Below are positions 12,468-24,893 of a DNA stretch of 64,000 nucleotides, in pieces. The notes under the pieces were generated by a model that ran no database searches, was not told where the DNA came from, and worked only from the letters and a program-made list of their open reading frames with translations. This DNA is from Tetrahymena elliotti 4EA (taxonomy: Eukaryota; Ciliophora; Oligohymenophorea; Hymenostomatida; Tetrahymenidae). The stretch spans positions 1,563,666 through 1,627,665 of the forward strand of contig JH720296.1 of the NCBI GenBank assembly GCA_000231825.2. The letters are read 5' to 3'. The position numbers were made by a program, and so were the translations under genes. Within the stretch, counting starts at the first letter, position 1; each line of letters opens with the position of its first letter.

Positions 12468-15028
12468 TCAATTCGTAAAAAGACTTGATTCTAATTTTTA
12501 AGATTCCTCTTGGCTATTGAAGTTCTTTTCATAAAGTTAGTAATATTTTTTTATATTAAAATGAAAACGATAAATTACATTTTTGTAAGACTGAAACATT
12601 TCTTTGTAATCACAGTAATCAATAAAGTTTGACATATTTGAAGATTTTCTTTTAGCATGATCAATAGTCTTTTACGAAAAGAAGAACAATTCTTAGTTTT
12701 ATTGCTATTGTGCTTTCTAATGCTCTTCTAAAAACATTCTTTTTCTAAATTCAACAAAATCAATTAATTACTATTCTTTTTCAATAAATACTTTATTGTC
12801 ATTAATCTATGATTGTAACTCACAAGTCCTATTTTTTTTTGTATTTTCTTCAGAAGAAAGACGTTTTATTTATAAATCTCTAAATTCTATTTCATTTCCT
12901 GATAGGATATTATTTTAATTTACTTTTGGTATACTATTTTAGCTTCTTTGTGAGGAATAATTTGAACTTTTTCTCATCTTCTATATCTAAAAGAATAATA
13001 AAATAAATATTGAAATCATTTTTTAACTAATAAACTTACAGAAGTTCTTTGAATTTATTACTACTGTTACTTATTCATATGGCTTGAAATGCTAGAACTA
13101 GATAATACTGTTTAATTTAGAACAGAAAATTGACTGTTTCTTTAAATATTTATCTGAGTACCATCAGTAGAATAACTTTATATAAGAGGTAAAAAATTTG
13201 AGGATTTTTTTGGCAATCCTGGAAACTCTAAATCCTGAAGAGGGAGTAAATTGATTGACATTTGGTTTTCAATACTTGCTCTTTAACTAATATTTTAGAT
13301 TACATTAAACTATGAAATAATATTTGTAAAAAATACATGCAAGAAAAAGAATTGTATTTATGAGGATTTTTATCTGAAAAGTATGAATTGCTTTGAAGGT
13401 AGTTTTTGTTAAGCAAATCGCAGCATTGATTTTAAAAGTTTTTTATTTGTTTACTATCAAAGATCTCTTCATCTTTAATTTAAGATTCTTCTATCTGTGT
13501 TGCTGAAGTGAAGTGAACATTTTCTTTAGTTTCTGTAGGTATTTATGATTCTTATCTGGTAAATGTGCCTATTGCTTAATTTATTTTATTTTTTGTATAT
13601 TTATCGTGTTAAATTAAATTTACCAGGATAAGTATTTTCATAATCAGTGTATGTTTTGTTTGCAGTTAGTTATTTCAATTAAAAGCTTGAAGGGATATTC
13701 TTAGAATGAGCACTTAGGAGCTTACTATATTTATGAGGCATAATATTTGATAGGCTTGCTTATTATGTAGGAAGAGAATCATATTATTTGGTTGCACAAG
13801 CAGTATTAATGATTTCAATATTAGGATGTTGATTTATTGTATTTAGAGACAAATATTAATTTGGTTTTTTTATAAATTGATTTGTTTATATAGTTTGGCC
13901 ATTTATTATTTGTAAGTATTCTTCGTATGTCTTAGAGTAATATTAGCTGTATAATTTTTTATCCTTTTGATTCAATTTTGATTAAAAAAATTTTTAAAGA
14001 TAATTAGCTATGAAGCTCTAAATTAATTTTTCTTTTTCTCTAAAAAATATATTCATAATCCCAATAAATAAACAGCTTGCAAACCTTCCAAAGATAAGCT
14101 CATATATCGTAATAGTTAAATGCATTATTAGTATTTGAAAAAACTAGCTTATGTTACTTTGATCATAGACGTAAGTAATTCCAAGTTGAAAAAATGATAA
14201 AGAAAGCAGAATTATATTTAAAATATCAAATAGTTTTGAAAATATAGATGCCAGTTCACGAGAAAGAATAGGTTTAAATTAGTTATTATTGTTATCTCCT
14301 TCTAAACTGTCTGTTTAAAGAGAAACGTAAAGAGTTTTGTAAAACTAAGTAGCTTTACTGCTAATAAGATATTCACAACTTGAGAACAAAATAGAAATGG
14401 GTGAAACAATAATCTAATTTGTCAAGAAGCAAATAAAAATAATGTTAAAATCTAACTTACTAATAGCATCTTAACCTTATCTCAAGTAGACAAAATAATT
14501 AATTAACAATAAAAATGATAACTAAAAGATTAAATATTAAGTGAGTGATTACAGCTCAATTATCCATTCCCCTCCTCTACTTTTTATGACTCTAGATAGA
14601 AAGTGATACTTCTACATCAAAAAATCTAAATAGTCTTTATAAAAAACTCTAACAGAATAAAACTTTTTAAAGAAGTCATTTTATTGCAAAAATACCATCA
14701 GGGAATCTCCAGCTTCATTTCCTTACCAAGTTTTCCCTAAATTCTATATAATTTTTTCTCTGAACCAATCAATATATTTAAAAAGTTCTTTGTTTAAGTT
14801 TCTAACTTACAAACATTTTTCTATATTACTTTAGGGTTATGGTAATGATTAATTTTAATTTATCTGTAAATAGAGGTCATATATCTATAATTAAATGGCT
14901 CTTTTAGTAAATAGAGAGACTGTTTTATCCTTAAACAAACTTATAAGAGCATACAAAGAGCAATAGAAAACTAGCAAAATAAAAATCCACCCATTTAAAC
15001 TAAAATTAATTTCTACTTCTACTTTCAT
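12468..15028 (-). CDS. uncharacterised multi-pass membrane protein
   Basis: Four exons (15028-13624, 13568-13337, 13286-13040, 12986-12468) with introns of 55, 50 and 53 bases, all GT...AG on the minus strand. They sum to 2403 bases, giving 800 residues and a TGA stop. The first 330 residues hold about five hydrophobic segments: residues 13-32, 165-182, 195-216, 268-287 and 297-329. A Lys/Gln-rich hydrophilic loop lies between the first two. The remaining 470 residues are hydrophilic, with Ser/Gln-rich and acidic-basic stretches, and are probably cytoplasmic. I do not recognise a family, and no transporter, channel-pore or enzyme motif is visible. The start ATG is the first in the frame and sits after an in-frame A+T-rich leader. 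Convergent with the B-box-like gene. Confidence 0.75.
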
Positions 15029-17071
15029 TTTATTTCTTTGTTTGAGATATTTGATTCTTTTTTAAGCTTAATTTGATTGAAATTAATAACAACTTTGTAA
15101 AAATCTTCTAATGAAATGATTAAAATAAAGTAAAATTTATATATTTGTAGTTGAATGAACATTTCTTAAATATAAAACAATCTATTAAAAAAAAGTTGAT
15201 TGAGAAACAATTCATTGGATAAGTTAATTTTTAAATATATTTAAATTTAGATAAAAGAAAGGCTAAAGCCAGCTATGTTAAATGTTTTTTAAATTGCCAA
15301 TTAAATAATTACTTGATTATTCAAGAATAATTATATTAATCAATCTTGTTTTACTTAAATTAAATATCCATAACTTTCACTTGAGATTTACTTTTATTTT
15401 AAAATTAGATTAAATAGCCATCTTTTTCAAATAATACTAATATCTTGAATTTCATGCTCATATTTGATCTTTTTCATTGTTCTCTTTATTGAATTTTATA
15501 GGATTACTAATTATATTAATAATATTCATATTTTATCTAGTATTCAAATTCATTTTTTAAATTTTCTTCTAAAAATATTGTAATTCATAAGTAAAAAAAA
15601 AAATGTATTATCTCATTCAGCTTTCTAATTTTTTAATTTCAAATATTCACTTATTTTATTTTTTGATGAAATTTAACTAAATATATTTGACAACATTTCT
15701 ACAAATAGCACCATCATTTCATGGCTTTACTTTTATTTTTGCAATAGAAATTTATTGCTTAATATTCTAAAATTTTTAATGATTATAAAACATTCAATTA
15801 AAAATGGATAAATTTAGCTATAATTTTAAACTAATATTTTACTAAATCTAAATATTCTAATTTTTAAATAAATAAAAGATTTATTCCTTTTATTTTTTAG
15901 TATATCGTATTGTCTATGATTATTATATTAATTTGATTTGTCTATATTTGTTAATATTTTTAAATAATAAGAACATATTTTATTTAATATTATTATCCAT
16001 ATACTTCTTATACATTTGAGCTAATACTTTAATAAATTTTAGAATTCGATTATTGATCTAGAATGATTTATTCAATCTATTTTTAGGATGGTAAAATATT
16101 CTTATTTGTTACTTAAATTAAAGCAAATATTTTAATTTTAGTCAATTTATTAATTATCTCATAAAATAGTCATAATATGTACTCTCTAAACTAAAATCTT
16201 TTAAAATTCTAGTTTTTAAAATAGAATCATTTAATCGATTTAATTTTTGAGTTATTGTGTAAATATTATGAAATAATTTTCAATTAAGTAATATTTAAAA
16301 AAAAAGAAAAAAAAATTAAATTTTCTATCAATCAAAAAATTATTTTATTTGATAATCTTCATAGTTAGATTTATAAAGTATTTAGTATTTATAATACATT
16401 ACTGAATTACAATACAAAGGTAAATAATATTTTGATGGTTTTTAAATGTATTTAAGCTTTCTATTTTAAATTTATTTATTGTAAATATTTGTAAATTTTC
16501 TAAAGTTAATATAATACTTTTATATTAATATAATTAAAGAGATTTATTTATTTGAGGGAAAAAATTTAGAAAATGAGCATAAAATTAATGGAAAATTGTT
16601 AAAATGGATTTTTTACAATTAAAAAATTGTAGAAAATGACAAATTGAGGAAAGGTACCTATTTTTTATTGTGAGTGAAAAATACACTCTTAATTAGTTTA
16701 CTTGAACAAATAAGGCAATTAAAGATTGAAATCAATTATTTTTTATTAAGAGTCTAAGCGATTAAAATAAAGAAGTTAAGGTAAGTATCTGCAAGAATGA
16801 GTGACTTAGGTCTATATAAATTGTGTTAATTTTTGTCTGTGAGAAAGCAATTTTTTTCTTTCTTTCTTTAATCCCGATTTAGAAGCAGCTTAGTTAATAA
16901 AAAGAAGTAATTTATTTATATTTATTTGTTTGTTTGTAGTTATGGATTTTATAAAAAAATATTGAAAATAAATATCAAAAAAAAGAAAATTAAGAAAGAA
17001 AAAATCAAATAAAAAAATAAAGTTCTATCAAATAAAAATTAGAAAACTTAGAAAAATAAATCAAGGAAAAA
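15029..17071. other. intergenic region between divergent genes
   Basis: About 2 kb of A+T-rich DNA between the membrane-protein gene (minus) and the next plus-strand gene, so it should hold both promoters. I see no coding frame or RNA gene. Confidence 0.55.
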
Positions 17072-17824
17072 ATGATTATTAATTAATAATCCTTGAATGA
17101 GGTAATTGAGATGCAAGACCGAATTCAAGAAACTGGAGAAATAATGGTGTATCTAACTTCAGTGAAGTTATAGAAGGATATCAGTCAAATCAATAAATAA
17201 TTCTAAGGAACTCTTATGAACAAAGTCATTCCAAGAGACCTCTATGAATTCTTTCATTCAAAAGTCAAAATGGACAAAGATCGCTATGAAAAAGAGATAA
17301 ACTCAATCAGTGATTCAAAAGCTGAAAAGACAAAGTATATGCAAACTCTTTCTGTTATTTACAAATTGCTATTGTAATACAATTTGGGGAAAGAGTACAT
17401 AGAGTTTCTTATGAATTTCATAAATAGGAGACCAGATTATACTAAAGTTAATGCTGTCATTCTAATGTATAGAATGCGTTTAACTGGTATTATTATGCTT
17501 GAACATTACTTATAATATAAGAATGGAAACACAGATCTGTACGACTTTAACAATGTTTGGAATAGCTTATACTCTAAGATTGTGGAATTTAATAGAAAGC
17601 ACTAATAGTAAAAGATTAATTTTGCCGAGTAGACATCAGTGGTTAATCGCTGTGAGAGTATAATAAAATAATATATAGAGGAATAAAAATAGTTTGAGGA
17701 ATCTCAAAATAGCCATTCAAACTTATATAAGTAACATATAAGGCCAACCGGACTCAAAATAAATACTTAAGATTTGTCTGAATAAAAGTTTTCTCTCAAC
17801 TAATCTGTTTCAGTGGCAGTGAAG
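17072..17824 (+). CDS. uncharacterised protein, 5' exon
   Basis: An open stretch of 251 codons from ATG with typical codon use and many TAA/TAG glutamines, ending at a good donor (AAG before GTATGG). It is mostly helical in character (for example GKEYIEFLMNFINRR and MYRMRLTGIIMLEHYLQYKN), with a hydrophilic Gln-rich tail. I recognise no domain. The next coding-like pieces start at 18630. With introns 17825-18629 and 18766-18803 the phases agree through to the TGA at 21034, so this exon and the following feature are probably one gene. The reading frame of the small middle exon is uncertain, so I keep them apart. Confidence 0.7.
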
Positions 17825-18629
17825 GTATGGATTTTAATTATTTTTGGTAGCCTTTTTAAATGTTTTATTAATTGTTTATCAGAAGTGATAATTAATTAAT
17901 TTCTACTTATTTTTATTTAAATCTTTAATATTAAATGCGCTTGTGAATAATTCAAATTCATATAATTAATTTTGCATGCATTCTCAAAATATATTGATAG
18001 AAAGATAGAAAAATTAAAAAGTTAATTAATTTTCCTCTATCATTTTTCCTAAAAATGACATGCTTAAATGATGATAAATAAAATCATTTTTATTTACCCA
18101 ACAAAATTCATGTAAAATTTGCTCAAATTTCTAAAAATCCAACAGGAAAAAGAGATAAATTAAGTGCGTTATTAATGTTTATTAAGCTGAAAAAGAGATG
18201 GAATTTTGTTTACTCTTTTATTTTTTTAACGCTAATTGATTTTTATTTTATAATTATAATTTTTTACGATTGATTATTTGTTTGTTATGCTCTTAAAAAG
18301 TAATTCAAACCTAACTCTTATTTAAAAAGGGATATTTTAATTTTTTCCTCTTTTTTTATTCTTATTTTTCCTATCTCAAGCAAAAAATTAGTTGAATAAA
18401 AAATAATAATTTTCGATCTTGAGAGAATAATTTAAGAAAAAATACAAAAAATGTACACTTAAATATCTCTTCTTCCTCACAATCATCTATTTTTATTTTT
18501 TTTTTCAAATAATATCGAATGTCATTTTCTTCAAAGAAAGAATACTCAAGATTTCTAAATCAAAACATTGATTTATTTTTTACTTCAATTTTATTGAAAT
18601 GGACTTAATGAATGAATTAATTATTTTAG
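17825..18629 (+). other. probable long intron or short intergenic gap
   Basis: A+T-rich stretch of about 800 bases that starts with GTATGG and ends with a TTTTAG acceptor. It could be a long intron, or it could be the 3' end of one gene plus the promoter of the next. I see no strong coding frame in it. Confidence 0.45.
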
Positions 18630-21034
18630 ATTTTACACTTAAAGACTCCAAATAAAATTATAATTAAAAATAAAAGAGTAACATTAATGGCCAGTAAGAA
18701 ATTAATGAAAGTAAAGTAACTCTATCTAATGGAGCAATGCAGAATAAGACTCAAACTCTCTAGAAGTATAATAATTTTTTTTTAATATGATTTTCTCTTT
18801 CAGAAGCTGTTTCTGTTTATAAAATTGAATTGGTTGAACAAGAATCAAATAAAAAATAAATTTATTTGAGAAAGGTGAATATGATGGATTGTAAGAAATA
18901 TAATCAAAAATTTTTTGTAAGCATAAAACTTGATTTACTTTTTGTTAAAAATTAATTAAAAAAAACAAAAATTAAATTCAGAAAATTATATGCTTTATTT
19001 TACAATTTTCAAGAAAAATATATTTTGAGATAAATATTTTCAATAAAAATGACATCTCATCATTCATTTTAAATTAAAAATAGAATCTCAATGTAAATTG
19101 ATTAAACTATTGAGTCTACACCCTTTGAAGTCAGCAGTAGGATGTAACAACAACATCAATCTTTAAATTAAAATAATTAGAATAATGTAGAAAAAAACTA
19201 CCTAAAAGAAATGCAAAACGTTAATAATGATATTGAATAAGAAGTATCTATCTTAATAAAAGTCCATTATATGCATCATTTGAATATTAGCATGCCATTT
19301 AATGTAGTTGACTTTATGGATCAATAGAAAAAAGAAGCTTATTTGCAAATATTTTATGACTGGAAGAAAATGCTCAGCAATAAGATTGAAGAAATAGGTA
19401 GAAATATGGAAATACTTAGAGGAATGCAATCTCAACTTTATGAGATATTTAATCCTCATACAAATACAATAACTTAGCCCAAATAAAAAAATTAAAAATC
19501 TTATTTAGATTAATGCAAGAAAATGGAATCCTAATTCCCCTTTGTAATTAAAAAACTAGATGAGTAATTAAAAGTAATTCAAAAGTATGTAAGGCATTAT
19601 GATTAATCTTTTTCTAATAAATTATAAATGACATATCATTATGATTCCTAACCAATCACATATGGTTATGATAATTCCAAAGTTACAAATATAGAGCTTG
19701 TACAGGAGAGTATAGATGAAAATGAAACAGGAATTTCTTTAGAAGAAACTAAAGTTTTAAGCACTTTAAATGATTCTTCTACCTTCTTATCAAACAAAAG
19801 TAAATAATTAAATGGAAATACTCTATTGTAAAATCAAACTGAATCAATAATGACTCGAAACAAATCTAAATAAATAAAAAACAACTCTTAACATGAAGTC
19901 AAAGAAAATGCCCAGCAAAGCTCCACCTAAACAGGACAAAATTCTAAAAAAGGAAAGACAAGGTTGAATGAAGAATTAGACAATCGAAAGAATATTAATA
20001 ATAATTATGCGTAGTCATAAATGATAGTAATTGACCCTTACTAGAATGCAAAATCTTAGTATAATGAAAAAATGAAGGCAAGTTCATCACTTGAAAGTAA
20101 CAAAAATGTTATAAAAGAAGACATGAAGGAGAATCAAAGTAATTAAGATTCTATAAGATAATCCAAATTTTGCTTTAATTTTAACAATAACCTAAAAAAT
20201 ATCTTACAATCAGAAAAATTGTTAAATTTGACAAATAATGAATAAAAATAAATATTTAAAAGTGATCAATAAAACAAAGAAAAAAGTGTTTTTGTTCAAT
20301 CTGATTATGAAGAATTACAAGATAAATTCAAATAGCATCACTTTTAGCTAAAGTAATTGAATGAGAGATATAGAATATACTTAGAAGAATTTGAGGATAT
20401 GACTCACCATCTAAAGACTTACTTATTTACTCACTGCTTTGTCTAGCTCTAAGACAGCTTTTTAGAAGTTTAAAATGCAACTTCTTCATAAATTAAAAAA
20501 TGCGTTTATTTCTTAGAGGCTAATTAAAGTTATTCAAAATAAATAGATTTTATTGAAGATCAGTTTCTTCATTTTCCCTATGAGAACGATTTAGATGAAG
20601 AGTGTTTTGATATTCTTAAAAAAAAATTAAAAGTAAGTAAATAAATCGTCTACAACTCTGATAATTAAGATAAATATTTAGCTTAATAAAAGAAATCTAA
20701 GTAGCCCAAAAAAATTATAAACGATCTTAATAATTCTATGGTGCAAGAGGAAAGTTACTAAATTTCTCATTTATAAGAAGAGCCTTAAACTAACGAATCT
20801 AATTATAGTTATATTAATAGCCTGAAAAATTTATATTAACCTTGCTCAAATGCAATGTAACTATTTTCAAAATAAAATCAAGTAAACAAAGAGTTCTAAG
20901 CCAAATTTTATGATGACAGTAAGATATTGTTCAACAAAATGTTTGTAGATGGAGGATACAAAATGCTAAAAGCTCCTAAAATTAATTAATTAATTAAAAA
21001 TGATGATTATTTAAAAAGCTTATTTTCAAGCTGA
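18630..21034 (+). CDS. uncharacterised Gln/Asn-rich protein, main exons
   Basis: The frame is open from 18806 to the TGA at 21032-21034. An ATG at 19049 alone would give a 661-residue intron-less protein. Upstream in-frame sequence (for example KIELVEQESNKKQIYLRKVN at about 18819-18878) looks coding, so the gene probably starts earlier, at 17072. The protein has a helical region (FYDWKKMLSNKIEEIGRNME) near the N-terminus, a long hydrophilic middle rich in Asn, Ser, Gln and Lys, and a second helical region around 20290-20640 (RYRIYLEEFEDMTHHLKTYL). No catalytic motif or membrane segment is seen and I recognise no family. The exon 18630-18765 is open in two frames; only one is phase-compatible with both neighbours. 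Confidence 0.7.
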
Positions 21035-22631
21035 GACTAAAAAAGCTAATTAAATATTGGCTTAGTAATATGCTTAATTTAGGTATAAAAGAACAAAGAA
21101 ATTGTAAAATTTATATTAAAAAGAGTTCATTAACTTAATTAGTAGCAATTCTTGAATGCGATATTAACTTAAAACAAAAAAAGTATTAGATTTCAAAGAT
21201 AGAAGTAATTGCTTTAAATAACCTTTGCCAAGTCAATTAATATTTCTTAACAAAAAAAGTATTAAATTTCTACAATAGAAGTAATTACCTTAAATAACCT
21301 TTGCCAACTCAATTAGTACTTCTTAAAAATTGCAAATAATTAAAACTAAAAATAATTTGTATTTATATAAACTGTTATCTAATTAATCACTATTTTTGTC
21401 TATATTTTGCTAATTGTAATAACTAAAAAAAAAATATTATTTTTTATAAAATTCATTCTAAATTTTTAATTTCTAAATTTTTTCGTTTTTTATTGGATTA
21501 ACATTAAGATTTTTACTCTCAAAAAGTTTGATTTTTTCCATTGAATTTCTATTTTCTAAGCATATTAATTTTTGAATTTCCTTTTAAAAAGTTAATTACT
21601 GGATTTTAGATAATAAATCAGAATCTTTTGATAGTTTTAAACTACAAATAGCCAAATAAAATGAATTAAAATCTGATAGAAATCTTGATTAATTAAAAGG
21701 AGATAAATGGAAAAGAAATATAGTTAGACTATTCTGATTAATTAGTAAGGAGATTATATATCCTTTGAAACGCTTTCAACATATTTAATTATTATCAGAA
21801 TTATGAAATCTTTACTTTTATATGAAGGAAATAAAATGGTTTACTTTTTTAAAAGTATATTCTATTTAAAATTGTAATAAAAATATTACATTATGATTCA
21901 AATTACTTGAAAAATAAATCTGTAAATATCTACTATATCCTAATAAATAGAAAGAAAATTCATTTTTAGTATTTATTTTTGCTAAAAAAATCCAATCTAA
22001 TTTTTTTCTTGTTTTTTTTGAATCTTATTTCCAGCAATTAAGTACATTTATTTCAAAAGAGCCTACTTTTAAAATATAAAATAACATTACTATTTAAATT
22101 TATCTTGAAAAAAATTAAATGAAATTCATCTAAATTCGATAGATGATAATTAATAATTTTATTTAAGATAGCTAATGAAATGTATTTTTTAGAATTGAAA
22201 ATTCATTAAACTCCTATGTATAATACTAATTAATTATCCTTTTGAATAATCTATGAAATTAAATAAATAAATAGCATACAAATAAAAATTATGTTTATTG
22301 TAAATAGACTAATTTATTTCAAATAATTTAATCAGTGATTTTGCTTTTTTTAAATGTTTCTATGATTAGATTTCATTTGATTTTTAATGGACAAAAGATT
22401 ATTTGGATCTAAATAAAAATAAATAAAAAATATGCTTATAAATTATTTCAACTAAAGAAATGCGTTCACCTTCATTAAAATTGCTTAAGAATTTTAGTAA
22501 AAACAAAAAGAATCAGCTCAAATACCAGTTATAATGCAAATCAAATTAAGATAAATTGACTTTAATTAGAGTTAACAAGAGCAAAAAGAATATCATACAA
22601 TAAAATTAAATAATATAAAGGATTACTTTAA
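21035..22631. other. intergenic region with a short tandem repeat
   Basis: A+T-rich gap of 1.6 kb. It contains the 76-bp tandem repeat just after the upstream stop codon (listed separately) and, near its end, an upstream frame from 22460. Otherwise I see nothing. Confidence 0.5.
21173..21326. repeat. tandem duplication, two 76-bp units plus a partial third
   Basis: Two units with period 76 (the shared AACAAAAAAAGTATTA start recurs at about 21173 and 21249) differ at only a few positions. They share an unusual G+C-richer core AATAACCTTTGCCAA. A partial, more diverged copy lies upstream at about 21128-21155. Confidence 0.8.
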
Positions 22632-22684
22632 ATGACTTCATATTTGAATATGACTGCTACAAAGTAGAGTCATATATTACCTGA
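22460..22684 (+). other. upstream open frame overlapping the C2-protein start
   Basis: An ATG at 22460 opens 74 codons that end at TGA 22682-22684, in a different frame from the C2-domain gene starting at 22632. It is very basic (many Lys/Asn). It may be an upstream ORF in the leader or chance; no homology is visible. Confidence 0.3.
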
Positions 22685-24893
22685 AGATGTAATTACTGAT
22701 ACTTAAAGACTAGGTGTCATGAAAGGATATACCCATTTGTAGTCAGATAACCAAATAGCTTTACAAGTTTTATACAAGTTTTAGAATTTCAATATTTATC
22801 CATACACTAAAGTAGAAGAAGAGACTTTATTTAGTGCCTTAGACAAAATGGTAAAATAAAATTCATTTAAAGTCTTTTAAAATTGCTATAAAGTATATAT
22901 TAAACAAAGTATTAATGATAGTCAAGCATTTCATGAAATTCAAAACAACTATTTATGTCTACTTGACTGAAAATTATAAAATTTAAAAAAGGTAGGTGAC
23001 TAATTTGACAGAGAAGTTGCTAAATAATTATTTGAATAGTGTAATCCTGATTATAGAAATCGTATTCAAATTGAAGATTTCATTAGAGCTAGTTTTGATG
23101 CTCTTAAAATTTTGCAAGAAAGAATTATAAAATCAAAATAGGAAGCTGTTGAAAGAGGCAAAGAACTTAAGCAGATAGAAAATCTTATTTTATAGAATGT
23201 CGATAATTTAAACTTGAATCAATTCGGAATAGATAATAATAGTAATTTAAAGGTAGATATCATAGAGGCATGCGATCTCTACCATCAAGGTAACCCTAAT
23301 GAATTACCTTACGTTATGTTAAAATGTGGTGGTAAAAATCATAAAAGTACTGTGCCTTTTATTAAAGATCAAGTAAATCCAAAGTGGAACCAATAATTTG
23401 ATTTGTAATATCTTTCTTAAATTAAAATTAATAACTCTAAATTTTAATTCATTCATTTGTAATAATAAAAATCATCCATTCACAATAAAAGCTACTGATT
23501 TTAAATTTCAAATTTAACATATAACAACGAGAAAATAGCAAATCGAAATAAGTTATCATCAAAATAGTCATTTGCAATTAACTTTTATTTTTTTGCAGTT
23601 AAAACTTGGAACTTATTTATTATTAAAAATTAACTTAATTTCTCTAAAAATAGCCCAATTTTTATGGGAAGTGAAGAACTCTATGTTGAAATCTTAAGCT
23701 TTGATACAGTATAAAATATTAACTATTTGGTTGGTTAAGTAGTTATACCAGTTAATGGTTTGAGGGATTAGTTAAAATCTGATAAATGGCATCCAATTTA
23801 TGATGTTAACAATGTACTTACTAGAGGAAGAATAAGACTTAGTTTGCATTGGATTCACAATAAAGTATATTATTTAGCAACATTTGAAATCATTTGGTAA
23901 ATCGTTTTTTTTATTTAGCAACTTTATTATGAAAATATGGCTTAAACTCTCTAATCTCATATTGATAATGTATAAGCTGATATAATAGATTACGAATATG
24001 ATACTAGAGTCATTTAATCATACTTAAATGGAAATCCAATTGTATATACAGGTTAAACATTTTAAAAGAGAGAAACTGTATAGAATATGGTAGCAAATGC
24101 TTAAACTCCTTAGTATTTAAAATATACTTTGATTTTATCATTTGTTTTATTGACTTGTGCTGCTTTACAATCTTTGAATAGACCTCCTTTTGTTGATGTA
24201 TTAATTCTCTTAAATAAAAGCATTATTTTATTCAGCGTATTATAAAAAGATTATGATAGGTTTGTTTATTCTAATTGGATTCTTTATCAACTTCTTTGAG
24301 AGAGTTTATTTCTAAGTGGTTTTAGCTATCTTACTCTTCTCTTTCCTCTCTGATGTTGTTTGGTTAGGATATAATTTCGAAGTAATAATAATACCTATAT
24401 TTAAAAATCTAATTTTTCAATTTATTTAATTAGAGCTGGTGGAGTAGTTAAGGATAACAAGATATCTATTCTGAATCTGCCCATGTTGTTTTAAGATTTG
24501 CTTTAATATTCATTATCTTTACTCTCGGAGTCAAGGTAATTTTTCTCAAAAATAAGTTGATAGTTTTATAATTAGCTTTTAATAATAATAATGAAGGTTG
24601 CTCTTGGAATTAATTTATATCAAACTCTAGATTTATTCTTGCATATGAACCAACATTTTATTTTCTCATTTGGTGAATATTAGTTTGTAATACGTGGATA
24701 GTTAGATACAGTTAAAAGTCCTCCTAACGAGAATCCTTTCTTCGATAATATTAATAATATAGGATTGAAATAAAATACTACATATTTAAAGGGTAGATTA
24801 AGCACTACTTAGAAGAACATAACAGAAACAAGAGTTAACAATTAGCTTGTTAACTCATAAATAAACTCATAAATTTTACCTGGTAAATTATGA
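22632..24893 (+). CDS. C2-domain protein with C-terminal transmembrane helices
   Basis: Six phase-checked exons: 22632-22850, 22992-23404, 23654-24197, 24250-24381, 24434-24535, 24597-24893, coding 568 residues. Residues 60-120 look like a degenerate EF-hand pair (DREVAKQLFEQC, then QIEDFIRASFDALK). A C2 domain follows from about residue 153 (LKVDIIEACDLYHQG, then PYVMLKCGG, NPKWNQQFDF, EELYVEILSFD). In its first loop the usual SDPYV is NELPYV, so Asp ligands for calcium are missing. From about residue 365 there are four hydrophobic segments (YTLILSFVLLTCAAL, MIGLFILIGFFINFF, VVLAILLFSFLSDVVWLGY, VVLRFALIFIIFTLGVK). The layout resembles ciliate C2 proteins and MCTP/ferlin-like membrane tethers: probable membrane-anchored phospholipid or protein binding. 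Confidence 0.85.

Noticed and set aside
19253..19459. Minus-strand frame within the 17.1-21.0 kb gene
   Set aside because: Antisense to a longer, better frame with typical codon use.
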